The translations under genes were made by a program, and so were the position numbers. The notes beneath the pieces were generated by a model, which saw only the letters and a program-made list of their open reading frames with translations, was not told the DNA's origin and did no database searches. A stretch of 64,000 bases of DNA, taken from NCBI RefSeq assembly GCF_900095175.1, contig NZ_LT606946.1, positions 598,058 through 662,057 on the forward strand. Reading direction: 5' to 3'. This DNA comes from Polynucleobacter necessarius. GTDB lineage: Bacteria; Pseudomonadota; Gammaproteobacteria; Burkholderiales; Burkholderiaceae. Below are positions 1-14,200 of the stretch, in pieces; the first letter of the stretch is position 1; each line of letters begins with the position of its first letter.

Positions 1-1950
1 AAGGCGGCTTTATTGAAACCTCTGGCCAAACCCTGAACATGCTCTCTAGCATCAATGCTGGTAGAGGGGGAATGTGGCTACTAGATCCAACCAACGTTAC
101 GATTAATGCCACTGCTGGCACTTCAACGGGCACTGACCCACTCTCATTTACCAATCAAACTAATATCAGCGCAGCTCAAATTCAGACGGCTATCAATAGC
201 GGAATTAGTGTGCAAATTATTGCCGATGGCACCATCACCCAATCAGCAAACCTATCTTTCTCAATCGCTTCTGGCAGCAGTGCGAGTTTGACTTTAGATA
301 ACAGTAGTGGAACGGCTCAAGCGATTACACTGACAGGAACAACCACTAATACAGGCTCGGGAGATCTCAATCTCAATTATTTTTCTAATGGCCAAATCAA
401 AATTAATGGAGCCATTAATGCAACGAGCGCTGGCAAAATTAATCTTGTTGCACAAACCAGTTATGCAACCAATACCTTAACTAGCTGCAGTCTTGGTGCA
501 TGCGCAAGTATTGTGAATGGTGCTTCAGGCAGCATCAATACGAAGGGTGGCTACGTTGTGATGGACACTACTGGTGGAGCGATTAGTGGCACAACAATTA
601 CCCCAGGCTCTATTTTGAATGGCCCAGTCTATTTAAATGCGGATATTAATACGACTACAGGCGGTGGAGCATCTAGTGGGGCAGGTGGTCATTATTCTGT
701 AGCGGCTTCAGCAAATCAAGCAAGCGGTATTGGCTCATTTGAGCCGCACGCAGCCGCATTGAATATTGGTGGTGATGTCAATATTCAGCTATAAAATAGT
801 GCCAGTGTCAGTTATGGTTTTGTAGTAGCTTCATATGGCACGACCTCTCCAATAACTGCATATGGTGATCTGAATATCACGAGTAGCGGAGTAAGTACTT
901 CTGGGTATGGCTTAATTTACCTAACCTCAGCTTTGACATCTACTACCGGCAATATCACTTTAATAGCTAACTCAAGCAATACAACGGCGACTAATAATGC
1001 GGGAGTAAGCGGCACCTCTAATGGAACATTAACTGCTAATAGTGGATCTATTACGATTGATAGTACATCCAATAAGAGCTCTGCTGTATCTCTTGCTGGT
1101 GCAATGTCTGCACAGGCTATTGGCATCACTGGAAGTTCAACAACTGCTTCAACAATTGTCTCCTTAGGTGCGATGATGATTGTTGCAGGTGGATCTGATC
1201 TCTCAGTCACTGCAATGAATAGTTCTGGCGGGGCTAATACTGGGATTACTCAGACTGGTGCTATTACAGTTAATGCTGATGGAGGTAACATCAGCTTTGC
1301 TTCCAATAACATTATTAGCCAATCTGGCGCCATCACAATGGCTGCCAATACCAGCGGTAATGAATCTACTGTTTTATATGACACAACATCCGGTGCGAAG
1401 ACCACCACTATTACTGCCGGTGCGCTAACAGTTACTTCTGGCTCAACGAGTGGAGTCAATTACATTGTCAAAACGCTTGGCGCCGGAATTGATACGGGTG
1501 TAATTAATGTCCCGGGATCTGTCCTGTTAGATAACACCTATGGTGGAACGGCTGGAGCAGGGGGGCACACCAACTTCTGGATACATTACCACTGCAAATT
1601 CTAGTAGCTATGCTGGTGCAAGCATTGGTGTTTTAGTTAATTCTGCTATTACTGCGGGAACCGGAATTACCCTTAAGGGTGCTTCACTCACTGGTTGGTA
1701 CTCAGTGACATTGCAAGCGGCTATTGCAAGTGCGACTGGATCTATTTCAATCACCGGTACTGGTATTAATTACGCAGTACATAGTAATAGCGCTGGAACG
1801 ATTCTAGCTGCTGCGGGAGCGGTGACAATTACTGGAACGGCTACAACAGGTCAAGCAGTTCAGTTGGCTGGTGCAATTACTGCACATACCGGAATCACCA
1901 TTGATGCCAATGGCACCAGCACATCAACTATCGCTACTGTTGGCGCGCTT

Positions 1951-2489
1951 ACCTTGGGTTATGGATATTACGCTGGCGATAACTCTAATCCAACGGTTAT
2001 CTCAACAGCTAGTGGCGCTTCAGGTAGCTTGATGGGGGCTCTAGTTGGGTCTACATTGCCATCTATTAGCTCAGGCTCGCTGACTGGAACATCGGTTCCA
2101 GGGACGTACTCCATCACTGCCGCTAGCTTGCAGAGCTCAACCGCTACAACGGCAACGTATGTTATTGGTTTTTGGAATGGCACCCATACCAAAATGGTTC
2201 AACTGGTATTAACGGCTAGTGATAATAATATTTATGTAAGAGAGACAGCTGCCAAATTCAACACAACCGCATTATCAACTGGAACGGCAGCCAATACGCT
2301 AGGCGGTACCACCAATTTACTATCGTTGTGGAATGGCTCTGGTGCCGGCGGGGTAGGATCTGTTTCAACAATGACCTTGGCTGCTAGTTCATCGGCAGCA
2401 GGCTATGCTGCGGCTAACTTAACTTTATCTGGTGGGGACTATATTCAAAATACCCCATCAGGCAATATCACCATTACTGCCAATAATAC
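1951..2489 (+). repeat. Adhesin internal module, copy 1
   Basis: This segment encodes LTLGYGYYAGD at its start, GFWNGTHTKMVQ in the middle and ends near ITANNTSGGGN. It is homologous to 3976-4493, about 2 kb downstream. It interrupts the regular short beta-helix repeats and looks like an inserted independent domain of about 170 residues. I do not recognise the fold. Confidence 0.7.
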
Positions 2490-3975
2490 TTCTGGCGGTG
2501 GCAATACTGGTATCACTCAATCTGGTGCAATTATTAATAATGCCCCCGGTAGCAATATCACGTTCACTTCAAACAATTTAATTAACCAGACTGGAGCCAT
2601 CACATTAGCTGCTAATACCAGTGGAACTGATTCAACCGTGAGTTATGACACTACTCGTGGAACGAATACATCAACGATTACCGGAGGTAATCTCACCATT
2701 ACTTTGGGATCAACAAGTGCAATCAATTATGTTCAGAAAAGCGCTGGTACTAACTTAGATCCTGGAGTGATCGATGTCCCCGGAAGTATTACTTTAAATA
2801 ATACTTATGGTTGTTCTGGCACGAACTGCACGCCAGCTAGCGAATATATTGTTGCCTCTAATATTACTCTTGCACCTAACGGAGTTCCTGGTGCCACTAT
2901 TAACAATGCATTGACAGCTACTGGTGATATTTCTATTAATGCTGTATCCAATGGTAACCATTCCATTTATGGAATTGCAGCCGTTACATCTACTGCTGGA
3001 AACATCAATTTGGTGGGTAGGGCGACTAATTACGGTGTGTATACCAATAGTGCAGGACTTATCACCGCTTCAGCGGGCGATGTTTCTATTACAGGCAATT
3101 CAACTACTGGACAAGCAGTAAATCTTGGTGCTCTGGTAACGGGAGATAGCATCACGATCGTTGGTAATGGCACAGCAGCATCAACGATTGTGACCTTAAG
3201 TACTTTAACAATTAATGCGGGTGGTTCAGATCTTGCCGTCACTGCTAATAACACCTCGGGCGGCGGATATACCGGCATTACGCAATCTGGCGTAATTACT
3301 GCTAACGCATCCGGTGGAAATATCACATTCACCTCAAACAATCTGATCAATCAAACTGGCGCCATTACGATGGCAGCCAATACCGGTGGCAACGCCGCCA
3401 CAGTCATGTATGACACTACACGTGGCACAAATGCTTCAATGATTACTGGAGGTAATCTCAGTGTTACTTCAGGATCTACAAGTGCAATCAATTACGTTCA
3501 AAAGAGCTCTGGCGCTAATTTAGATCCGGGTGCAATTAATGTCCCGGGTACTATTACGCTCGATAACACCTTCGGATGTTCTGGTGCAAGCTGCACTCCG
3601 GCTAGCGGATATATCGTAGCTTCTAATATCGCCTCGGGCCCAAGCGGCGTTGCAGGCGTTACGATTAACAACGCATTAACTGCTACGGGGAACATCGTTG
3701 TCAATGGTGTTTCTAATGGCAACTACTCCATCTATGCTGTTGCAGCCATGACCTCAACTGATGGGGATATTATTTGGACTGGTATTGCTACCAATTACGG
3801 CATCTACACCAATAGTAGCGGAATAATTACTGCTGCCTCCGGTGCTGTGAGTATCACCGGAACGTCTACCACTGGACAAGCTGTCAATTTGGGTGCTGAA
3901 GTCACCCCGCATACCGGAATCACTATTATTGGAACTGGCACAAGTGCAGGCACTATTGCGACAGTAAACGCTTTG

Positions 3976-4493
3976 ACTTTGGGTTATGGATATTACTCGG
4001 GTGATGCCACTAACCCAAGCATGATTTCTACTGCTACCGGAGCTTCGGGTAGCTTGATGGGTGATCTGATTGGCTCCACTCTTCCAACAATAGCATCGGC
4101 AGATTTAACTGGCGGATCGATTGGCACACCCCGTTCAGCTACTGCTGCCATTCTGCAAAGCTCTACTTCAACTACAGCTACCTACTTAATTGGGTTCTGG
4201 GATGGCACCTATACCAAGATGGTGCAGGTTGTTCTTACCTTAAGTGATGGAAAAATATATGCAAGAGAGTCTCTAGCGGGATACAAAGCAACACAGTTAG
4301 CCTCAGGTGGTGACGCTAACGTATTTGGGGGAACGACCAACTTAGCAAGCATCTGGAGTGGCAGGGTAAATCAGACCGTTGCAGCTACATCCTCTGCTAT
4401 TGGCTATGGTGCTGCCAATTTGTCACTCAATGGATCTGGTTATTCTTTAAATGCCCCATCTGGCAACATCTCCGTAACTGCCAACAATACGGC
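3976..4493 (+). repeat. Adhesin internal module, copy 2
   Basis: Second copy of the module at 1951-2489, here starting LTLGYGYYSGD with GFWDGTYTKMVQ in the middle. The copies have diverged in sequence but keep the same order of motifs, pointing to an old duplication of a roughly 2-kb block. Confidence 0.7.
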
Positions 4494-7400
4494 TGGCGGT
4501 GGTAATACCGGCATTAGTCAAACTGGCGTCATGACCAACAATGTAGCAGGAAGCAACATTACCTTCGCCTCCAATAATCTGATTAACCAAACTGGCAGCA
4601 TCACATTGGCGGCAAATACTACTGCCAATACTGCAACCATCTCCTACAACACCACTTCTGGCACTAAGGCATCAAACATTACTTCAGGTGCTTTAAAGAT
4701 TATCTCTGGATCCACCAGTGATGTGAATTTGTTGATCAAATCAGCTGGCAGTGCAATTAATCCGCATACCATCGGTACTAGCCCTGTTCGTTTACAAGGT
4801 GCTGTGACTATAGATAATACTTATGGCGGAGTTTCTTCAAGTTCCGGATATATCACTACTAGCAATAATTCATCCCTTGCAACCTCGAGTGTTGGTGTTA
4901 CGGTTAACAATGCAATATACAGTACCAAGTTGATTAGCATTAAGGGTATCTCTTATGCCTCACACGGGGTGCAGTACACCGCAGCCATCAATTCTAGTGA
5001 GGGTGGAGTGGAGTTGACGGGTACCACCTATAACAGTTACGGTGTATATACCGCTTCTTCGCTGATTACTGCTAATTACATCACCATTGATGCTAGGGCG
5101 ACTTTGGATGCCACATATATTGCCTACATTGGTCCCATGACAATCAATTCTGGTGCAACAGGTGGAGATATCACGATTTCGGCTATTGGTACAAGCGCAG
5201 GAAGTGACAACGGTATCTATCAATCCGGCACAATTAGTGCTGCTAATGGCTCTGATATTAGTTTTATATCAAACAATATCATTGACCAGAATGGCGCTAT
5301 TACTATGGCTGCCAATACCAATGCAATTTCTAGCATTACATATGATGCGACCAGTGGAAATCGACTCTCTACTATTGGTGCGGGTGTAGTAACAACGACA
5401 TCCGGATCTACTTATGCGATTAACTATCTCGTTAAGTCGGCTGGATCTGCTATTACCGTAGCCGGCGCAGCTGTATCTGGTTATATCAATATTGATAATA
5501 CATACGGCTCTGCCAGTGGCGCTAAATCTAGCGGATATTTTAACGGGACTAACAATACAACTTCCAATGTTACTAGTTCAGCGGGTGTATTGGTTAGCGG
5601 CGTCTTGACTGCTGGTAATGATTTGACTGTTAAAGGGGCTACGGCAAGTAGCTGGGGTATTCAAAATAATTCATATACATTAACTTCAGACGCTGGTGAT
5701 ATCACCTTGGTTGGCGTTGGCGCGCATGGCATCTATCAGATGGGTAGCTTGATAGCGGCCGCTGGAAATATATCGGCAAGTGCCTACGCTAAAAGCAGTA
5801 GTTGGGCTTATTACGCTCAAGCGGGATCTCAAAAGAACTATATTGCCTCCGGGGATATCACTCTATCAGCAAGAGGTGGTGTAAATAGTAACAGCGCCGT
5901 TAGTCAAATCTTCTATACGGCAGGTGTAGTGATTAATTCTGGTGGTGACTTTACTATTCAGGGCGCTACTATTACAAGTGGAATTGCTTCAGCTAATCCC
6001 GGAACTGCAGTAGCGGCTGGATCATCAATGTCTTTCTTTGCTGTTGATCTTCGTTCCTCAGCAAGCCTAGCGTATGGTGGCATTACCTACACTGGATATA
6101 AGGCAGCGGGAGATATTTCTATTGCCGGCACTTCGAATGGTGGGTACGGCATTTATAGCAACTCCGTCATTCAATCTACTGCAGGATCAGTCACCATCAG
6201 TGGAGCATCAACCAGTAGCTATGCAACTTATTTAGCTACCTCGGGAACTGTCACCGGCGAAACTGGTGTAGCAATATATGGTCTAGGTTCTTCTGGTTCG
6301 GTTACTACGGCTGGACTTATTCGTAATACCGGAACAACGGGTGGCGTCATCATTAATGCCATTGGCAATGCCAGCATTGGTGCCGTAACGAACTCCGGAG
6401 CAGATGGAATTCGGATTACGGGTGGCAATGGAATTGCTGCTGGTACTACGACGGGTGGCACGATTACCGCTCTAGGAACGGTGACCAATACTAATGGCGT
6501 GGTGGCCTTATCGATGGCTTCACCAGGTTCGGCCAATTCTTATGCTATCGAAGGCAAAATTGGTATCACCACATCGAATGCCTCTACAGACAATATTCGT
6601 TATAGCGTGCAGGGCGGTAATTTCACGACGCCAACGACCTATACCAGTGGAAACTACATTGATTACCGCGCAGGTACCACCGTTTACACCATTACCGTTT
6701 CTTTGGGTGGAAATTATTCAGCAGCCTATGGCACGGCTTATACGGATTCCACAGCACTGAGCTGGCTGCGCACTAATGCCACGGTGACTCTCAGCGCGAC
6801 ACCATTTGGCGTATCTGCTGCTGCCATTAAATCCGGTCTCGTTTGGAATAGCACGATTGGCTCTGCTGGTATCAATGCCAATGCTGTTCAGGCAGCAACA
6901 ACCATTGTTTCTGCCAACATTTTGGCGGGCACAGGGCAGGGTGTGACGCTCTCGGGACCCAGTCGTACCTACACCATTACCGCTAAAGCGCTCACGATTA
7001 CCAATTTAGCGAGCACTAGCAACTACGATGCTGTCACTACTTATGCGCCTCTGGTTGGTACAGCGGGGTATAGCGTAAGTGGTTTAGTGACTTCTATAGG
7101 CGGTGTTGCAGTAACGGATGCAGTGAGCTCGGTAACGCAAACCATGAAGTCTGGTTCGGTAGTGGGCTCTGGTTCTGTGGTTTCTGGGGTGGCCCAGAAT
7201 GGCTCCTTTAATGCGGTACCTAGTGCTGCAGTTGGTGTCAGTTTATCAAACTACAGTATTACTTATGTAGGCGTAGCTTCAACAGTCAATAAGGCGACAT
7301 TAACCATTACGGCTGCAGACGATAGCAAGGTATATGGCAATACCACTACAGCTACAGACATTGCTTATAGCGCTGGCGCCGCTTCAGCCGCTGGCGGAGT

Positions 7401-9871
7401 GGGTTATTCATTAACTTCGGGTACTTTGCTCGGAACGGATACTTTGACCGGGGTAACGCTCACTAGTGCCGGTGGCTTGGCAGCAACCGCGGTAGGAACC
7501 GGCATCTCCATCATTCCGAGCTCTGCAACCGGTAGTGGTATCGACAACTACACCATTACTTATGCTAACGGTGCTATGGCAGTGACTCAGCGCCCATTAA
7601 CAGTAACTGCATCCAATCAAAATGCCAATTATGGCTCTTCCTATTCCTTGGGCACCAGTTCATTTACAGCGCGAGCGGCTTGGTTAACGCGATGCCGTGA
7701 GCTCAGCCACACTCAAATACAGCGGCTCAAGCACAGTGGCAGGAACCACTAATGCCGGCACGTATACCGGCGGCATTATTGCTAGTGCAGCGACAGGTAC
7801 AGGCCTCTCGAATTACGCTATTAGTTATGTGGCCGGTAATTTAACGGTTGCAACTAAGGCGCTGACGATTACTGCTGATGCGCAAAATAGCACCTACGGT
7901 AGCGCTTATGGATTGGGAACCAGTGCCTTTACCACTAGCGGACTTATCAATAGCGATGCTGTTTCCAGTGTGGCTCTGCTCTATAGCAACAATGCCACCG
8001 TTGCTCCGACTGTCAATGCAGCAACTTACGTAGGCGGTATTGTTCCTAGTGCTGCATCTGGTACAGGACTATCTAACTACACGATTTCTTATGTAGCAGG
8101 TGATTTGGTGGTGGGTAAGGCCACGATTACCGTTACTCCAAATGGCTCGATTGCGACTTACGATGGCACTACGCTGACTAATAGTACGTATTCACAAGCC
8201 TCTGCCAATTACACAATTACCGGTTATAAAAATACCGACGTTGTTGCTGATGTGCCAGTTACGCTTTCTGGATCGATGGCATTTAATGGCAGCACCACAA
8301 CCGTGGTTAAGAATGCCGCTACTTATGCTTTGACTGTAGGCACACTGGCAGGAAGTACTACAAATACTAATTATCAAATCACTTTTGCTAATCCCGCTAG
8401 CCATGTTTATTTGATCAATCCAGCAACTGTGTCAGTATCGGCATCCAAAGACTATGACGGTAGTCAAAGCTTTGCTTCTAACCAAATTACTGTCGCTACG
8501 GGCATTGGATCGCAGACACTCACATTGAGTGGTAGTGCAACTGCTAATAGTGCAAACGTAACGGGTGTTTCTTCACTGTCCACTACAGGATTAACTTTGG
8601 GGGATGGCAGTAACGGAGGCTTGGCTACTAACTATCAATTGCCGGCCTCAAGCAGTAGCCTGGTCATTAATCCATTAGCCTTAACTGCCTCCATTACTGG
8701 TGCGCCAACTAAGCAATATGACGCGACTGATAGCGCTACCCTCAGCTCAAGTGACTATTCTCTATCAGGATTTATCGTCGGTGAGGGCGCAACTGTAACG
8801 CAAACGGTGGGTAGCTATAACACTACAAACGCTACTAGCAATACTGCTTACTCCCCAGCTACATCTGTAAGCGCTGCATTAGTACCAGCTCACTTCACGG
8901 CAGATATTGGTACTACGCTCAGCAATTATGTATTGCCAACTACAGCTACAGGTAGTGGTGTGATTACTGCTGCACCATTAACCCTAAGTGCTAATTCATA
9001 TGCGGCATTTGCCGGACAAGCTCCTGCAAGCTTCACCGGTAGCGTGACAGGCGCGCAGGGTAGCGATAGCATTACGGTCAGTATTACTCAAACTGCTTCA
9101 GGTACTGCTGGCATCTATACACTGACTCCTGCTGCTGTCATGGGTGCCGCTCTAGTGGGTAACTACGATACCCCAACTATAGTGACAGGTACTTACACTG
9201 AAGCTCAGCAATATCAGTTGGTGGTATCTGCTGCTAATGCAAGCAATTCATATGGAACATTGAGCTCAAGCTTAACTGCGAACTCAGCCGTAAATCTCCT
9301 TGCTCAATATTGCACTGTAAGCAGTAATTGCGCCTCTGGAAGTATTGTGACTCTTATCCTGACTGTGCCAAGCGCGACAGTGTCAGAAATTACAACATCT
9401 TCTTTGACCACTCCAACTTGGATAGCAGCAGATTTCGCATCGAATACTTACAACATTCAGGTAGTGTCTGATGCAACCTTAGGCTTCAGTACGGGTAATT
9501 TTCTCAATGCGGGTACGTATACCTTCACCCCAAGTGGACAAACGAATGCAACAATCTCCGGGGCGACTAATCCCGTGATTTATATTCCTGGGGCGCTCAC
9601 AGTCTCTCCAGTTAGTGTTGCCGTCACCAATAACTCAGCACCGAATAAGGTATATGACGCCACTACGACCTTGACCGCCGGTGTTAGCTTGACTGCATCC
9701 AATGCATTAGCTGGTGACATCGTGAATGTATCTGGTGCTGGAACATACTCCAGTAAAAACGTCGGAACAACAAATTACACCATTAGCAGTGTCACACTCG
9801 GTGGGGCAGATGCTGCCAATTATCGCTATTCAGCAGGTAATATCGCAGGAACAAATGGCGTGATCACAGCA

Positions 9872-10138
9872 GCGCCCATTGCGATTAGCGGATTGGTTGC
9901 AAGTAATAGGGTGTATGACGCTGGTTTATCTGTAACTGTTTCTGGTACTCCCACAGCACTAGGTATCTTGGGTTCTGACACCGTGACTGTTTCTGGAAGT
10001 GTTACTGCGGGTAGTTTTGCTACTCCGGATGTGGCGACATCAATTGTTGTTACTCCAGTGCTAACAGGACTATCGCTCAGCAATGCAAACTATGCCATTA
10101 CAGGAGTGACTAGCCCCTTATCAGCAAATATCACTGCT
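9872..10138 (+). repeat. 267-bp YDG-type repeat, copy 1
   Basis: Encodes a unit starting APIAISGL with a YDAGLS core and GTPTALG. It is exactly 267 bp from its GCGCC start to the GCTCC start of the next unit. It is the earlier relative of the two adjacent copies at 10682 and 10949. Confidence 0.7.
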
Positions 10139-10681
10139 GCTCCCGTCACTATCACCATTAATAAGACCTATGACGGTACAACGACGGCGGCAAACAGCGA
10201 CATCACAGTAAGTGGTGTAGCAGGGCAGACGCTAGTTTTAGCAACAGGTACTGCAGCCCTGACTAATCCGAATGTAGATAGCGCTGCCTTATCCACCTTA
10301 AATGGCGCGACCTTGGCCGACGGCACTGGATCGGCTGCTAACCACACCTTAGTCAGCTCAACTGGGGTGGTAACTATTACGCCAGCTTCAATCACTGTCT
10401 CTGCAAGCAATGCTGTCAAGGTATATGACACCGCTACTGATGTCTTGGGTGCCACAGCAGCACCTACCGCTACTTTAGTCAGCGGTACCCTGTATACCAA
10501 TAGCGATACAAGTTATACCGATGAACTTTCTGGCGGTACATTTACTTATGCAACGAGCGCAGCGGGCAACGGCAATAAAGTCTTGAATGTGGGCGGAGTA
10601 GGAATCTTAAATGGCAGCTCTAACGCTGCATCGAACTACAGCATTACCTATGTCACCAATACCACGAGCACCATTACACCT

Positions 10682-10948
10682 GCGCCAATCACCATTAGCG
10701 GTCTCTCAGCCAACAATAAACAATATGACACTGGTCTCAGCGCAATAGTGAGTGGCACCCCAACGGCAGTTGGTGCACTCGGCGGTGATACGGTCACAGT
10801 GAGCGGTAGCGTCAGCGCTGGTAGCTTTGCTTCAGTAAACGTTGGCACCGGAATTGTGGTGAGCCCAGTTTTATCTGGGCTGAGCTTAAGTAGCGCCAAC
10901 TACCAAATTACGGGAGTGGCAAGTGCACTCACTGCCAACATTACTGCT
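10682..10948 (+). repeat. 267-bp YDG-type repeat, copy 2
   Basis: Encodes APITISGLSANNKQYDTGLS and then TVTVSGSVSAGSFAS. It is directly followed in tandem by copy 3 at 10949. The two adjacent copies are close at the DNA level. Confidence 0.75.
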
Positions 10949-11217
10949 GCACCAGTCACCATTAGCGGCCTCACTGCTAGCAATAAACAATATGACACAG
11001 GCTTGTCTGCCGCTATCTCCGGTACACCGACTGCGGCAGGGGTTCTTGGTGCAGATACCGTCACCGTAAGTGGTAGCGTCAGCGCTGGTGGCTTTGCTTC
11101 AGCAAGCGTAGGCACTGTGGTATTGCAGTTACTCCAGTCTTAAGCGGCCTAAGTCTTAGTAATTCCAACTATGAAATCGCTGGAGTCACTAGTGCATTAA
11201 CGGCCAACATTACTGCT
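10949..11217 (+). repeat. YDG-type repeat, copy 3, 269 bp (2-bp insertion)
   Basis: Tandem partner of 10682-10948. It measures 269 bp instead of 267, and the extra TG in ACTGTGGTATTGCA near 11116-11120 is the frameshift that ends the reading frame at 11143. Without it the frame reads GTGIAVTPVLSGLSLS, as the sister copies do. Confidence 0.75.
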
Positions 11218-14200
11218 GCACCAGTCACTGTGACCGCTAGCAATCAAAATACTATTTATGGCACGCCTTTAGATTTGGGTACAGCTAGCTTTACTGCTAC
11301 CGGTTTGTTGAGTGGCGATTCTATTTCTTCTGTGACGCTCACTCAGCTTGGCAATACCACCGTACCTGGCACGCAAAATGCCGGCACCTATTCTGGAAGT
11401 GTGAATGGCATTCTGGCTAGTGTAGCTGTTGGAAGTGGTTTAAGTAATTACCAAATTACCTTTGTACCAGGCACTCTCACTATTGCCAAGAAGGGCATTA
11501 ATGTCATTGCGGATAACGCCTCGATGACCTATGCAGATGCCAATTTGCCAACGCTGTCTTATCAAAGCGTTTCTGGTTTGGTCAATGGTGATCAAATGAG
11601 TGGCGCCTTGGCAACTACAGCAACCCCATACAGCGGTGTTGCTGGCTCGGCTTCTAATGTGGGCTCCTACTTTATTACCCAAGGCACTGTAACTGCGGAC
11701 AGCAATTATGAAATTACTTTCACTCGCGCTAGTTTGACGGTGAATCCGGCATCTCTGTATGTAACGGCCGAGAACCAATCGAGTACTTATGGCTCATTAT
11801 TGGTGCTCCCCCAATCCGGTAGTGATGCCTATTCCGTAGTAGGTCTACGTAATGGTGATTTCATAAGCTCAAGCACTGTTCTGTATAGCGGCAATCAAAC
11901 CGTTCCTGGCACTACCAATGCTGGAAGCTATGTGGGTTTATTGGATATCTCTGCTGCTACCGGTGTTGGCATGTCTAACTACAACATTAGTTATGTAGCA
12001 GGCGATTTGAGTATTGCTAAGGCAGAACTTTTGGTGACTGCGGTTGATGATGGCAAATTCGTGGGCATGAGTGATCCATCTGGCTATGCTGGCGTGATGT
12101 ATAGCGGATTTAAAAACTCTGATACTGATATTAGTGGTGCATTGGGCTCAGCTGTAGTGAGTGTCAGTAGAAGTAATTCTTCTGTGAACGATGCAGGCAC
12201 CTATAGTGGCGTCCTCGTTCCCAATGTAGATAGAGTGCTAGATAACTACACCGTGAGTTATGGCAATGGCAATTTCACGATTGCTGGGGCAAATGAACTC
12301 TTGGTATTGGTAGGTAATAACACCACCGTCTATGGAGCTGCGCCCACATACAGTGCTGGTAGCATGACAGTTTCTTACTGTACCGATTGTGCTGCGGGTA
12401 ACAATTCGCCAAACATCGTTAGTATTACCGGTGCAGATGTTTCTGTATCAGGCTCTACCGTGACGGTTACGGCGGGTAGTACTACTGGGGTATTTAGTCT
12501 CACCCCAACAAACCCGGTCATGAATTCTTCCAACACGCAATTGAAAGTAGGTGGCTGTAGTTTGGGTGCCAGCGGAACTGACATCGCTACCACCGGTGGT
12601 TCGCCAAACTTTAATGCTGTTACTGCCATTGGTGGCTTAACAGTGACACCATTAGTCTTAACCTACGCTGATTTAGGTGTTACTGGTATTACCCAAGAGT
12701 ACAGCGGCTCAGTCAATATGAGCAATTTAGAGCTCAGTACAGCTTCAGGATTCTTGCCTGGTGACTCGGTTACCGCTTCAGCTACTGGAACCTTTGCCAC
12801 TAAAAACGTTGGCAGCAATATTGCGTACACCATTGGTGTGGCACTAGCAGGATCTGACTCGGCAAACTATGAAATGAGTGCTGGTGCCTCATATACCGAA
12901 AATAATGGCGTCATTACTCAATTAGCCTCTGTCACCTATACCGGCTCTAGTGCGGGTGGTAATTGGTCTAATCCTGCGAACTGGACGACCACTGGCACAC
13001 CCATTGTCGGCGCCATTCCGGATCTATCGAATGTGGCCACAGTTATTATTCCACTTGGCTCGAATGTAATTTATGATGCCGGCGTTGATGGTCCGGTAAC
13101 TTCCAGTATTAGTAATAGTGGAAACATCACAATTAGCCTGCCATCAGCCACGACAATTTCCACGTCAATTTCAGGGGCGGGTTTTGTAACCATTGCCAAC
13201 TCAGCAACGATCACCTTGGATGGAGATAGTTCCTATACGGGTGGCACAATTATTTCTGCTGGAGCACACCTGATTGCCGGTAGTAATAATGCTATTGGAA
13301 CCGGCTCTATTATGTCCAATGGCACGGCTATCAATCCAGCTAGCTTTGCTACAAGTAGTGGAATAGTTTTACCTGCAATGAATATTGCCGGAGGTCCTAT
13401 TGAGATTTGGAGTGATATCACTACTGCGGGCGCCCAGACTTATGATGCTGGCCTATTGATCGGACCATCTGGTAGTGGTTTAACGACGTTGACAAGTAGT
13501 AATGCGAATATCACGTTTAATTCAACATTAGATGGTGCTACTGATAAGTCTGAGTCACTAGCCATTAACGCTGGCACTGGAAATGTCACTTTTGTAGATG
13601 GCGTGGGATCAATTGCGCGGTTAAATAACTTAACTGTGACCGGCGCACAAATTTATATTCTTGCCGACATCTTGACTGCAGTAACTCAGACCTATAACGG
13701 ATCTATATTTATTGGGGATGCAAGTTATGTAGGTCTTACGCCAACTATTGGATTCTTGTTTACAGACCAATATAGAGCCTATTTTGAATACTCTGCCACA
13801 ACAGATGTACGCGCTAGTTCAATTGATTGCCTAAATACCAACCCAATTTATGTGCGTACGATGATCTCTGAAGATCCGAGCGTGACCTATAACGGAAGTG
13901 TAAACGATACCGTCGACAATACCCATACCTTATTAGTCGCAGCAATTGCCCCAGCCATCATTCCGGAGTCTAGTGGTCTTGCGGCGATTAATGCAGGGGC
14001 AAGCATTAGCTTTAATGACGCTGTTGGTTTTAATAATCCTTTGTACAGCTTGAATTCTCAGGTTGTTGTTAATCAAAGTCAGGTTAATGCAGATACTGCC
14101 TATATTGGCACTATTAACTCCGTAGATGGTGTGAGGACTTATTCAGATCAGACTTACCGGGCTAACTTAATGAGCGCCCAGTCTGAAACTCAGCCTGGCG

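Noticed and set aside
917..1210. Long minus-strand frames opposite the adhesin (also at 1250, 3030, 6228, 10168 and others)
   Set aside because: They mirror the Ser/Thr/Ala-rich repeats of the plus-strand adhesin, are rich in Val/Pro/Ala, lack ribosome sites and have no recognisable domains.
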